Source of the DNA: Pyrenopolyporus hunteri | Lineage: Eukaryota > Ascomycota > Sordariomycetes > Xylariales > Hypoxylaceae | Assembly (NCBI GenBank): GCA_902806595.1 | Contig: CADCXC010000013.1 | Coordinates: 620,001 to 684,000, forward strand | Length of the DNA: 64,000 nucleotides | Direction: 5' to 3' | In this document: in pieces, positions 25,021 to 34,191 of the stretch | How the letters are laid out: each line of letters starts with the position of its first letter | Numbering within the stretch: position 1 is the first letter of the stretch | The notes under the pieces: generated by a model | Seen by the model: the letters and a program-made list of their open reading frames with translations, nothing else | Database searches by the model: none | What the model was told of the DNA's origin: nothing | Translations under genes and position numbers: made by a program

Positions 25021-25339
25021 ATATACATTAAATATCCTTTGAATATATCATGTTCTAGAAGTTAGCAAGGAAACCTTTATGCGGAACCTGCAACTCACGG
25101 TAGACTCTTTGACCCCCATGTGAGCCAGTCTCCTAATACCAACGTGTTGAAGAGTATGCAAGTTCCTTATGGGAAGGGGATTAACCGCAGCTTCGAGTTC
25201 ATTCGGAGAATTAATCTAAGAGTCTAATCTACAATCTTTATACGGAGTGTGTATAGATAGGTACCTAAGAAATCTGACTGTTTCTGGATATTATATCTTG
25301 ACATACACCAGCTTGGGCCGGTGGGGTCTTAAGAGACCC
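25021..25339. other. Convergent intergenic spacer
   Basis: A 319-base AT-leaning spacer between the 3' ends of the MFS gene and the minus-strand membrane-protein gene. It presumably holds both terminators. Nothing else seen. Confidence 0.5.
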
Positions 25340-26140
25340 TCAGGTAAGATGGTGTCCAAAGAGAAGCCAGCATCGGGGAGCCCAAAGTCGCCCCTTAAAG
25401 AAGACAGGAATCAGTGTGTTAATCAACTGAAAGAGCCCAACGAGGAACGCCAGCACTTGCCCCACCAAGAAGAAGTCGTCTACTCCGGTAAGACGGTTCG
25501 CTTTTATAACATACTCTGTTGATATGATAGATAAGACGACCATGGCAATCGAGAGAAGCATAAGAGTGATCTCAGTCCGCGGCCGTCGGAGGTTATGCCG
25601 CTTCCCCTGGTCCCTTTTCTTTATATAAGCCGTCGCAGCCCAGGTAAGCATTCCGCCAGTGGCTAGAAGTCCGACAACCGCGATGACTTTCCCAAACGTT
25701 CGGAACCAGCCATCTAGCGTAGAACCGCCGAAGAAAGCGATCTGAGCGCACGACGCCCCCTTCATAGTGCTAATGCCGGCGAAGAAGAACCAGCAACCGT
25801 ATGCCGATAGCGCCGTATAGAATAGGAGGCGGCAAACTCCGGAGAAGGAACCGATACCGCTAAGACCACTTCCAGTAAGGCTCGATAACGCGCCAACGAG
25901 CAACCAAAAGACGATGATAACTTCGAAGGCTTGTATATCACCCTTTTTCGTAAGGAGAAGCGTGCCGGCGAAGATGGCAAGCTGAAGGAGCAGGTTAAGA
26001 ATTCGGTTTAGAGCTTCTTCTTCCTGGACGAAGAGAGTCACCAAAAGTGTTGTCAGTGATTGCGCATAGAGGCCGAGTCTGATACCGATTCCGTAAAAAT
26101 CAGGGTTGCCCTCAAGCTCGCAACTCTTTTCCAATCCCAT
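25340..26140 (-). CDS. Uncharacterised multi-TM protein A of a divergent related pair
   Basis: An intronless 266-residue frame. I start at 26140 (MGLEKSCELEGNPDFYG). An in-frame ATG exists at 26356, but its extra 72 residues are unlike a membrane-protein start and are probably 5' UTR. About seven hydrophobic helices are visible. Landmarks are GNPDFYGIGIRLGLYAQ at 11-27, a Cys-containing loop before the central region, and DGWFRTFGKVI in the middle third. The divergently transcribed neighbour (26686-27806) carries the same landmarks in the same order (GNSDLYGLGVRLGLYLQ and RGWFRTFNKVI), so the two are clearly related. I recognise the pattern as one of the uncharacterised fungal membrane-protein families, without a named function. 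Role unknown. Confidence 0.8.
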   Translation of the reverse strand: MGLEKSCELEGNPDFYGIGIRLGLYAQSLTTLLVTLFVQEEEALNRILNLLLQLAIFAGTLLLTKKGDIQAFEVIIVFWLLVGALSSLTGSGLSGIGSFSGVCRLLFYTALSAYGCWFFFAGISTMKGASCAQIAFFGGSTLDGWFRTFGKVIAVVGLLATGGMLTWAATAYIKKRDQGKRHNLRRPRTEITLMLLSIAMVVLSIISTEYVIKANRLTGVDDFFLVGQVLAFLVGLFQLINTLIPVFFKGRLWAPRCWLLFGHHLT

Positions 26141-26685
26141 CTTGCACGGCGGGCTCCTTTGGTTTACTCGACCATTCGTGGTAGCGTAAATCCTAAATAA
26201 GGTAGAGAATGGTGACTTCAGATGATATCGTGGAACGCTTGTAAGTAAATCGATAGGCTTCAGAATTTGTCTGATCGTCCCTCGCCGACACGGAGGGTTG
26301 CTGCTTACTTTTAGTCGACACACTACACTCTCAAGGCAGAAAAAGCAACATCGCAAGGCATACTGGTATGCTACAATGTCTTAGGTAGGGCAGAATATTT
26401 ACCTTAGGCTCTAAAGCTGAAAGCTGAAATATACCCTGGCCCAAATGCCTGAATGGTCTTAGCGCGCGCTGCCACGATGCTACCGAGAGCGTTCTGGACC
26501 ATTACCTCTATCACAAGGTCGGTTGCCTCAGCCGCACGCGCAGAGCGCTACGATGATTCTGGAGACACTAAGCGACGGCCATGCAACCTCATAAAGGAGA
26601 GAATTATAATTATTATCGGCCCCTTAAACTGAACCATCAACGCAGATTCCAACATGTTACCTAGGTACCCTTACCTATCGTAACG
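26141..26685. promoter_or_regulatory. Shared divergent promoter region of the two related membrane-protein genes
   Basis: A 545-bp interval separates the start codons of two divergent, homologous genes. It must contain both promoters and 5' UTRs. It includes one CCTAGGTACC tract near 26660. No specific operator was identified. Head-to-head arrangement of relatives suggests co-regulation, which is inference. Confidence 0.45.
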
Positions 26686-27806
26686 ATGGCAGATGGCAAT
26701 GGTAAAAGTTGTCCGATTGATGGCAACTCAGACTTATACGGGTTGGTTGGATCCCCGATTGGGCATTCCGCCGGATATACTAATATGCGAATCCTTATAG
26801 GTTGGGCGTCCGTCTCGGCCTCTATTTACAATTCATCGCCCTTGTGCTCGCGAGGCCGTCGGTGAGGCTCGCCTTCAAGGCTATCAATAGTTCAACTATC
26901 GCATTCATTCTCGCCAACTTCATTGTGCTCGTCCAACAGAGCGCCTCGAGGACTCTGTTTGCTCCGGAGGCATACCTCCTTTTCTTCCTTCTCGTCCCAC
27001 AGCTTGTGGTGAATATAATAGGTACCGACCTATGGAAAGGTGTTGTCGATTTCCGTGGCGTAATCGCCATCCTACTATGGGGCTCGTTCTGTTACTATTT
27101 CAGCTGGTACTGGTGGTTGGGGTTAGACTTGTTGCCTATGTCCGGCTGCGAGGACGAGTTTGGATTCTTCTTCACTAAGGTCAGCCTCCGGGGGTGGTTC
27201 AGAACCTTCAACAAGGTCATCTGGACGATATCGGACGTCGCCTTCGGCATAATGATTCTGCTGATGCTCGTTCAGACGCTGGTCTTGTTCCTAGGTGAGT
27301 CGAATCCTAGGCAAGAGTTGAATAGCTTAAATAGGAATGCAGGGCGGGCGAGAAGTAAGCATGCATAGAAGCGGACTAGACTCCTGACCATTTGCATAGT
27401 CCGTCGATTCCTTCGAAAAAAAGCGCAGGAGGAACGCGAGATTCAAGGACCGGTTCCTCCGTCGTTATCCGCTGCCGATAACCAGAACATAGACGAAGCG
27501 ACTCTACAAGCTTTCACCGCTTCGAGACCTACTGGAAGAAGTTTCATTGTGCAAAACATACTTCAGCATATTTTCCTACAGGGTTGGAGCTTGCTTCCCT
27601 TCGCTATTTTCGTCACCGGCGCCGAGGTTACCATTCGGTATAATAACATCCGGGGCGTCAACACGGTGGACTCGGCTAGTCAACTCGTCCCTTTAGTACT
27701 CGCTCTGGGCTTGCTGGTACATGTTATCGGTAACACGGTACTGAAGCTTGGCCATGGGTTCCGACACGCTTTTGACGAAGACACAGCGGCACATGCAGGT
27801 TCGTGA
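26686..27806 (+). CDS. Uncharacterised multi-TM protein B of a divergent related pair
   Basis: Three exons: 26686-26741, 26801-27294, 27400-27806 (introns 59 and 105 nt), giving 318 residues. The first exon was recovered by matching the related gene: splicing at a GTTGGT donor rebuilds GNSDLYGLGVRLGLYLQ across the junction. About seven membrane helices are present, with RGWFRTFNKVI after the fourth. A hydrophilic loop of roughly 50 residues (RRFLRKKAQEEREIQ onward) then precedes the last two helices. A GAEVTIRYNNIRGVN block aligns with STEYVIKANRLTGVD of protein A. Family uncharacterised; function unknown. The longer loop and extra introns separate it from A, so the duplication is not recent or the genes have diverged in structure. 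Confidence 0.82.
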
Positions 27807-29059
27807 ACCCCACCGAGGCCTCGTGGCTAATTCTGATGCTCAAAACCAGGCGGGTCAGATGATGAAGATCACAGTTCTGTACGAAGCGAGTTTCGACGGG
27901 AGCTCCGTGAAGAGCGGGGATGGCTAGGTGTTATTGGTCGCTTCCTTTTCCGATTGTATTGCGCATTCGTCGTGGGATACAATCAGGACGAAGAAGAAAA
28001 ACCGAGCGAGTCGAGTAGGTGATGTACCCATTCAGTCGGGATTCTTGGAACTAAGCCGAAGACAGATCCCGCCACGGATTGCCCAAAAAGGAGGCAATGT
28101 TCGGGCCAAGAAATCGAACTAGAAGGCGGTGCGCGGCCGTGAGTCGGACTTGCGAGTCGGACTGCGAAAACCGGCCCCAATGGCCGGGAGGAATTATAAC
28201 CCAGTGGAGCAGGGAAGCATTCTCACGACTAACTGCATTAGATTAGATGCAATGATATGTGGGATAGAATTGACTGATGTCACACATGCCATCATATCCT
28301 ACCTCGACTACATGATGTATAAATAACTAGGCTTTCGTGGCTACGATGTGTCCAAGTTTGATTCAACAGTACGCGCATGTAATATCGCGACGGCCTTTTC
28401 TCGTGCAACCCGCTCTCGCGAGAAGGGCGGATGGCGGATGTGGGAGTCTCGCTCTCCACACGGCAATCTAAAAGGGTTCCCCTAAGTGGAAGAGAATCCG
28501 ACTCCATCGTAGGAACAATCACGACTTATGTCGGCTTGCCACGCAGCATACGATCATTTCAAGTCGCGCATGTCGATAACGGTAAGACTAATTAGAGCTC
28601 CATGCAAAGAGTCCGGTGATCCAGTTGCCTAAAATCTGTGGGATTGTAGTTACAGCCAGGCGGTTACCACTGCATGAGTCCGGGGCCAATAGGCAGAGCC
28701 CATGTGGTCACACTATATGATTACATGCATCGGACCAAATGGATTTCCTTGATTTGGGAATAATGTTCTACCTAGTATGAGGCTCTTCGACCTGTAAGGT
28801 TACACTATCAAGGCTGTCTTGGATGTGGTATGTCCTATATACGAACGAAGCTCCCATGATGACAGAGCCGTTGAGTAAACTTTTTTCCTCTCCCCCCTTT
28901 AGCTGATTTAGGCGCCCCATCCGAGGAGAACGAGAGAAAAAAACCTGGCTAGAATGGACGTTAAAAGGGGCACCGAGGAAGTAAGATATTGTCGATAGGA
29001 GATATTTGAACTAGTGGCGGCTAATTTATTTCTAGCTGAAGAGCCAGCAGCTTCCTACG
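27807..29059. other. Intergenic, no gene seen
   Basis: About 1.25 kb. Short frames (27928-28122, 28129-28326 on plus) show no features. The part just upstream of 29060 is presumably the AAA ATPase promoter. Confidence 0.45.
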
Positions 29060-31493
29060 ATGCTGGAAACTAGTATTGCTGATTGGTCAGAGCTTGATTC
29101 GGATGCACCCATCTCCGACGACGAGACCCCGCAAAATGATGACTCTGGGCAGCTTTGCGACGTCAAGACATTGTATGAAGGCGATCCGATATGTGGTTGT
29201 TGCATCAACTGGGTAGACGAGCTGCCGAAGGACGTGCGATCGTCGGCCGAAGAAGAGAGCGAGAGCAGACGTCACGCGCTCTTGATTCGCATGCAAAGGA
29301 ACCACGGCGACGGCAAACAAATGGTCCTCCACTCCATCGTCGTCCAGAGCTCCCACCTGAAGTCGATGCTAGGTGAACTTTTCAAGGAGTACACGGGAAT
29401 CACCACGACCCTGAAGAAACTTGTGTTCAGGGCCCCGTTCCACTGCTTCTTCTATGAATGGAACCGTCTCGAGAAAATCGTCCGTGAGATCGAGGACCCC
29501 GTTGGTAGGAGCCATGCCCGCCTTCTTCAAAAGATCCTTAGGTCCGAACTGAGAGAGACCATCTCCCTGAGCAACGACTTGAACCAGAATGGAGTCATCA
29601 CCTTCGATCATCTGTGGACGATTTTTAAGCCTGGTATCGACGTCTATTCATACGAAGATGGCTACGACCGCATCTATAAGCTCCAAAGAGCTCAGTATCT
29701 ACCGGGCCTCGGCAGCCAATTCTTCCAACTGACTGTCAACGAGATCAGCTGTGACGGAGATGGGTTTGGTTATGGGTCCAAGACTATCATTGTCCTCGAC
29801 TTCCCCGGTACGACGAAAATCCAGGATCTCGATGCCTTCCCTGCTTCCTATCACCCTAAGTTGGACGAAGTCAAGGAAACTCTTCGGAAGCGGGGTGAGA
29901 AGTTCAAGGCCATGCATCTTCAACCGTACTACTATGGCGCCTATAAAGGCATGATCATAGATGGGAAACAAAAGCGGACTGTGAGTGCCTAAAAAGATAA
30001 TGGTTTTTTTTTTCCTCAGAAAAAAATAGTGCCCTTCTGACGGCTATGTCTAGGTCGAAGGGAGAATCGTCGTTGACCCCTCGTCATATTCGAGTCTTAC
30101 CGAGCATAATAGCGACCTGGTCCCTTTTGATTCTAGCCTCTTGAAACCCGGGATGTATGTCTCCGATCAGGTGCATTCACCTGCTCAGCCCTTCCCTGCC
30201 ATGGGAGGCAGGGGACGGCCGTCGAACGTAGGTGCTAAGACAGACATAATAGTATGCGGATGACTTAAGCTGATCACATCAAGGTCCCACCCCATCCTCC
30301 TGGTCGTCCTATGAACTGGCCGCCTGTACCTCCTCCTCCTCCGCCGCCGCCGCCCGTGATTCACAGGAACGGTCCGAAGCGGGGTATGAAGTATTGTGAG
30401 TAATATGGAATGTTCCAAGGAGCCGTCTTGAATCTAATTAACATCCTATAGCGAAAAGGCCGGATTTGACAGATGACTTGTTGCACCTATGTAGCGCATA
30501 CGTAAATGGCTACTGCTTTAAGATTAAGAAATGGGGTTAGTGCTTTCTACGACAGGCTCGACCATACACTCCCTTGCTTGCATAAATTCTCACCGTGCTC
30601 CATAGTCACTTTCTACATCGAGAACGTTAAAGATATCCAGTGGCATGACGACGCATTTGACAGTCTCGTGTTGGCTGGAGGGCACAAGAAGCTGATCACG
30701 GCCTTCGTGGAGAGCCACGTCGAGAATAAAGATCGGTTCGATGATGTTATTGAGGGTAAAGGTATCGTATATTCTCAACACTCGAATTCTGTCAGCCAAA
30801 GCTGATAAATCCATAGGTCAAGGTATCGCCATGCTTCTTGAAGGACCCCCGGGTGTTGGTAAAACCCTGACAGCTGAAGCCGGTAAGTGTTTAAGAGAAA
30901 CGAGTTTGAGTCTGTGATGCTGACGTAGTCTCGTTATGTCTACAGTGTCGGAGAAGCTAAGGCGCCCTTTATACGCCATGGGTGCTGGTGAACTTGGGGC
31001 TGAACCTGAATCCGTAGAGGAGAATCTTAAGATGATCCTCGAAGTAGCTGCGAAGTGGGATGCTGTCCTTCTTCTTGATGAATGTGACATCCTTCTCGCT
31101 ACTCGTGGCAAGGATAGCCTTGGCCGGAACAGCATCGTGGCTATTTTCCTGAGGCTGCTCGAGTACTATCGCGGCATGCTGTTCATGACTACTAATCGTG
31201 TCGAAGCCATCGATCCGGCCTTCCAAAGCCGAATCCACCTCACTATACACTATCCTCCTCTTGATACTCCAGCACGCCGACAGATATGGGAGCGGTTCAT
31301 CCTAGGGTCTCACCAGGAGTCGACACTCCAGCCGGATGACTTCGTCGATCTGCAGTCATACGACGTCAACGGACGTGAGATCAAGAATGTTGTTAAGACT
31401 GCTCAATTATTGGCCAGCCATGAGAAGGTGCCCCTGGCTATGGAGCACATCCGTACCGCGCTGAGCGTATCACGCGTGGGTTATGGCCTCTGA
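29060..31493 (+). CDS. AAA-type ATPase with N-terminal DUF7025-like region
   Basis: An ATP-driven remodelling enzyme; substrate unknown. Seven exons: 29060-29980, 30054-30227, 30284-30395, 30452-30535, 30606-30761, 30817-30882, 30946-31493, giving 686 residues. The N-terminal half (about 100-360) matches the layout of the fungal DUF7025 region. A Pro-rich linker with a run of nine Pro follows at about 366-395. The AAA domain has Walker A GPPGVGKT (492-499), Walker B LLLDECD (546-552), sensor-1 TTNR (586-589) and an SRIHL arginine block. The C-terminal lid has NGREIKN, where sensor-2 Arg is expected. All catalytic elements are present, so it should be active. Walker B has Cys where Ala is common. 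Introns are 55-73 nt. Such proteins are abundant in filamentous fungi, mostly without assigned function. Confidence 0.9.
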
Positions 31494-32022
31494 GTCGGCG
31501 CTGTGATTTGTGACGGGTTCGCAGGACGGTAAAATGTGGGGTTAAAAGGGGCGATAGTGGTGATGGAAGAAGGTCTGTTCGTCGTTTTATGGGACCAACT
31601 GCGGGTGCTGGGGCGACTTTTATCTAAATCTTTGGCCGCAGACGTGGTTCTGGTGGATCTGTCTTAATCTTGTCTTCCTCCCGTTCCGTTTCCAAATTTG
31701 AATCAAGATGTGCCTGGGCTGGTAGTTTGGGATATCTTCACTAATTCACCATGTTGATTATGGGGGCTCTGACGTGTTCCGTTCTCATATGTTTCTTCAT
31801 ACTAGCTGCTCACATATCTCTTTGATATGAATTTTATGTGGTGCTCTTGACGGTGCATGGTAAATGGCAGCGCAGCTGGTGGCTTCGCGATCTCAGATGA
31901 TATTGGATGTGTCATAAGGAGCAACCATGAATGTATTTCTCCCGGTCGCAAGCGGCTAGCCCGGACCTATCGAGAGGCAATACCGTCAATCCTGGGGGAT
32001 GGCGCTCGCTGATTAAGAGACT
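31494..32022. other. Convergent spacer between AAA ATPase and DUF4267 genes
   Basis: About 530 bases with GT-rich 3'-UTR-like sequence after the ATPase stop. A plus-strand frame at 31931-32227 is an antisense shadow of the next gene. No other feature. Confidence 0.45.
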
Positions 32023-32442
32023 TCAGGACTTCCACCTTCGGATTACCCATCCGAGGAAGCCAACGCCTGTTACCCAATGGCCAATCGCCCTCCATCTAAG
32101 TTCCTCTCCCCCCTTCAACCAAACAACTAGCCCGTCGCCGAGTCTCACAAGCGTCAAGACAGCCGCGAAGGTTGTGATGGCACTGTCGTTTCCTTGCAGC
32201 TGCAACGCCACCAGCGTCAGACCGTAGCTAATCTCGCGGATGCCTTTAAAGTACATGAGGGGTGAGGCGTAGCCAGCGATAGAGTCGTTATCGGAAGCCG
32301 TCTCGGGGGTGACTTGAACGCGAGCTTCTAGCGGTAGGCCGACATGACCATATTCTTTTCGTGGCGAGACGAGGGTCATTAGCCCCCGACTGAAGCATGT
32401 TGTGCCGAGGATGTATGGGGTGATGGGCGAGAAAGCAGCCAT
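32023..32442 (-). CDS. DUF4267 family small membrane protein
   Basis: An intronless 139-residue protein with about four hydrophobic segments. The pattern fits fungal DUF4267 proteins: an N-terminal helix with LGTTCFSRGLMTLVSP, a GLPLEA block, then YFKGIREISYGLTLVALQLQ, a further helix and a Trp-rich end. The central motif, a helix carrying KGIRE followed by G-L-T, is the most characteristic part. Function unknown in the family; membrane location inferred from composition. Gene looks complete. Confidence 0.8.
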   Translation of the reverse strand: MAAFSPITPYILGTTCFSRGLMTLVSPRKEYGHVGLPLEARVQVTPETASDNDSIAGYASPLMYFKGIREISYGLTLVALQLQGNDSAITTFAAVLTLVRLGDGLVVWLKGGEELRWRAIGHWVTGVGFLGWVIRRWKS

Positions 32443-32858
32443 TGGGAGGGTGAGTTTAATATGATAATGAAGTTCTTTGGGAAACCCTTCGGTACCTTAG
32501 ATTGGTATGGCGGTAGGGATGGGTTGGATACCTGGTAGGTGGTGGAATAAGTAGGTATATTATACTGTAAAATACGAAAACTACATAAGTAGGTACCCTA
32601 CAAAAGGGGAAAATATGAATAGGCGGCGCCGGCGCCTACAAAAGTGCACAAAAGCGAACCTCGTCAGCCGGAAAATTGATGTTTTGCACTAAATTCAACG
32701 CAGCTGCGGCCGCTTAAGGCCGCTTAGGGCTGCTAGCTAGGGTTGCTAGCTAGGGTTGCCCTGTCCGGCTGAAATCGGGCTCAGTTACGGGCTACTCCTA
32801 TATAGTATTAGTGCTCATCGACATGCACTAGCGGCTTGGACGGTGGGCCATTTGACCC
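32443..32858. other. Intergenic with short direct repeats next to the TIR element
   Basis: Contains the DUF4267 promoter side, a GC-rich cluster (32700-32765) with GGCCGCTTA-type and GCTAGCTAGGGTT repeats, and possibly older transposon remains. No gene. Confidence 0.4.
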
Positions 32859-33532
32859 AAACCGCCAAACCGCCAAAACTCATGGTTTCATAGTCTGATT
32901 ACACAGTAGGCCCGTACTATGCGCTATACTGTATTTTTTTTAGGTGCTAAGTCCACTATAATTATAGGGCATCTAGCGTTTTATTATAGTACCTTCGTAT
33001 ATAGTGCTCCTTTCTCCTAGTTACTGTGAGAACACACTGTATTCCGCTATAAACACCACTATCAACACCACTATCAACACCACTATCAACACCACTATCA
33101 ACACCACTATCAACACCACTATCAACACCACTATCAACACCACTATCAACACCACTATCAACACCACTATCAACACCACTATCAACACCACTATAATTAC
33201 AGGGCATTTAGGCTCAATCGCCCTACTATAAATATAGGTCTTATAGCGCTTAAGGTCGCTGTCGCTTAGTATATTATTTGCGTAGGTACGTATAGCTTAC
33301 GAAAGTGCGCTGTAATTTAGTAGCTATAAAGCGCTGGAAGCTTTGAAATTAGTGAGGTATAAGAACATGTTTTGATTGGTCAAATTGGTTTGGTGTAACA
33401 AGGCGTTGAATGCCCTAGAGTGCCCTATAATATAGTGGACTTAGCACCTAAAAAAAATACAGTATAGCGCATAGTACGGGCCTACTGTGTAATCAGACTA
33501 TGAAACCATGAGTTTTGGCGGTTTGGCGGTTT
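32859..33532. mobile_element. Non-autonomous terminal-inverted-repeat element (MITE-like), 674 bp
   Basis: The left arm 32859-32971 and the right arm 33421-33532 are reverse complements over about 112 bp with a single one-base indel in the part compared, including an identical 8-base poly-T/poly-A run. Ends read AAACCGCCAAACCGCC outward-in. The middle has no transposase frame but holds a 12-bp minisatellite. Bases just outside the arms (32841-32858 and 33533-33550) are still partly complementary, so the true ends may lie slightly further out. No clear target-site duplication was found. High arm identity implies a young insertion or arm correction. Superfamily not determined. Confidence 0.8.
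33049..33192. repeat. 12-bp minisatellite (ATCAACACCACT)n, 12 units
   Basis: Eleven perfect tandem copies of ATCAACACCACT (33061-33192) follow one variant unit (33049-33060, ATAAACACCACT). The array lies inside the TIR element. The base after it reads CCACTATAATTACAGGGCAT, nearly repeating the inner end of the left arm. Both strands are open through the array (INTT and GVDS repeats), which is a consequence of the 12-bp period and not evidence of a protein. Confidence 0.95.
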
Positions 33533-34191
33533 CGGGCATTTGGGCCAGGGTAGCTTGATTTATAGGGCTCTCCAGGTCCCCATACATATATGCACCTGGG
33601 CCAGGGCATAGCGGCACTCTTTAGTGGTGTCACGTGTGAGGTACGGCGAGGGAGTGCCCTCCACGGGTACCCTGGCCACACTCTTAGGGCCCCATTTGTT
33701 TAGGGCAAGGGCGTATTGTGCTGTACCTTGTGTACCTAGGTACTTGCATTGTACGAAAATACCAGCCTACCTAAGACCCCCTATTCGCTACCTAGCTATC
33801 CCGATAACTTCTTTACTTCTTTCCTCCCGCTTAACGGCTCAACTACAATATCCCGGATTGACATTCACAGTCCACATTTCGACCAAATAATGTCCCAAAA
33901 AGCATTCGATAGCCTGTGGTCGGGATGGAATTCATTCATTATGAACTGGCGTACAACTGCCAGTTCCAAACAGATTTCTTGATAGGAGAAACTGCAAGCG
34001 CATCATACTTACTCGACATAAAGAACGCAAAATCCCGCCAATCCTGCCGCCGCGGCAGATTCGCTTCCCGTATCATTCCTTCGATCCCACGGATCCCCCT
34101 GTCAACCCCGTACGGACTCATCGCCATTGCTTCATACGTTGCGGAGCACGAACCTGTAATATGAGCTCTAAGCTCACGTTAGCCAAGGGGA
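33533..34191. other. Spacer between the TIR element and the peptidase gene
   Basis: Holds short direct repeats of TGGGCCAGGG (about 33541 and 33597), a CCTAGGTACC tract near 33735, and a possible small exon pair described separately. Confidence 0.4.
33865..34127 (-). CDS. Possible small gene or 3' exons of the peptidase gene
   Basis: Minus-strand frame 34127-34013 begins MAMSPYGVDRGIRGIEG and looks protein-like. A GTAAGT donor at 34012 and an acceptor at 33957 would join it to 33956-33865, giving 68 residues. The frame is also open upstream of the ATG, so these could instead be last exons of the peptidase gene reached through a splice near 34240, but the best donor there (GTAAGT) gives the wrong phase. 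No family recognised. Weakly supported. Confidence 0.25.

Noticed and set aside
26141..26356. Upstream in-frame extension of membrane protein A
   Set aside because: The related gene starts close to the shared GN-D-YG block, and the extension does not look like the start of a membrane protein.
33049..33192. Regular repeats resembling a CRISPR array
   Set aside because: Units are directly tandem without spacers and the genome is fungal; it is a minisatellite.
32962..33231. Two opposite frames encoding GVDS and INTT repeats
   Set aside because: Both result from the 12-bp minisatellite, whose length is a multiple of three with no stop on either strand.
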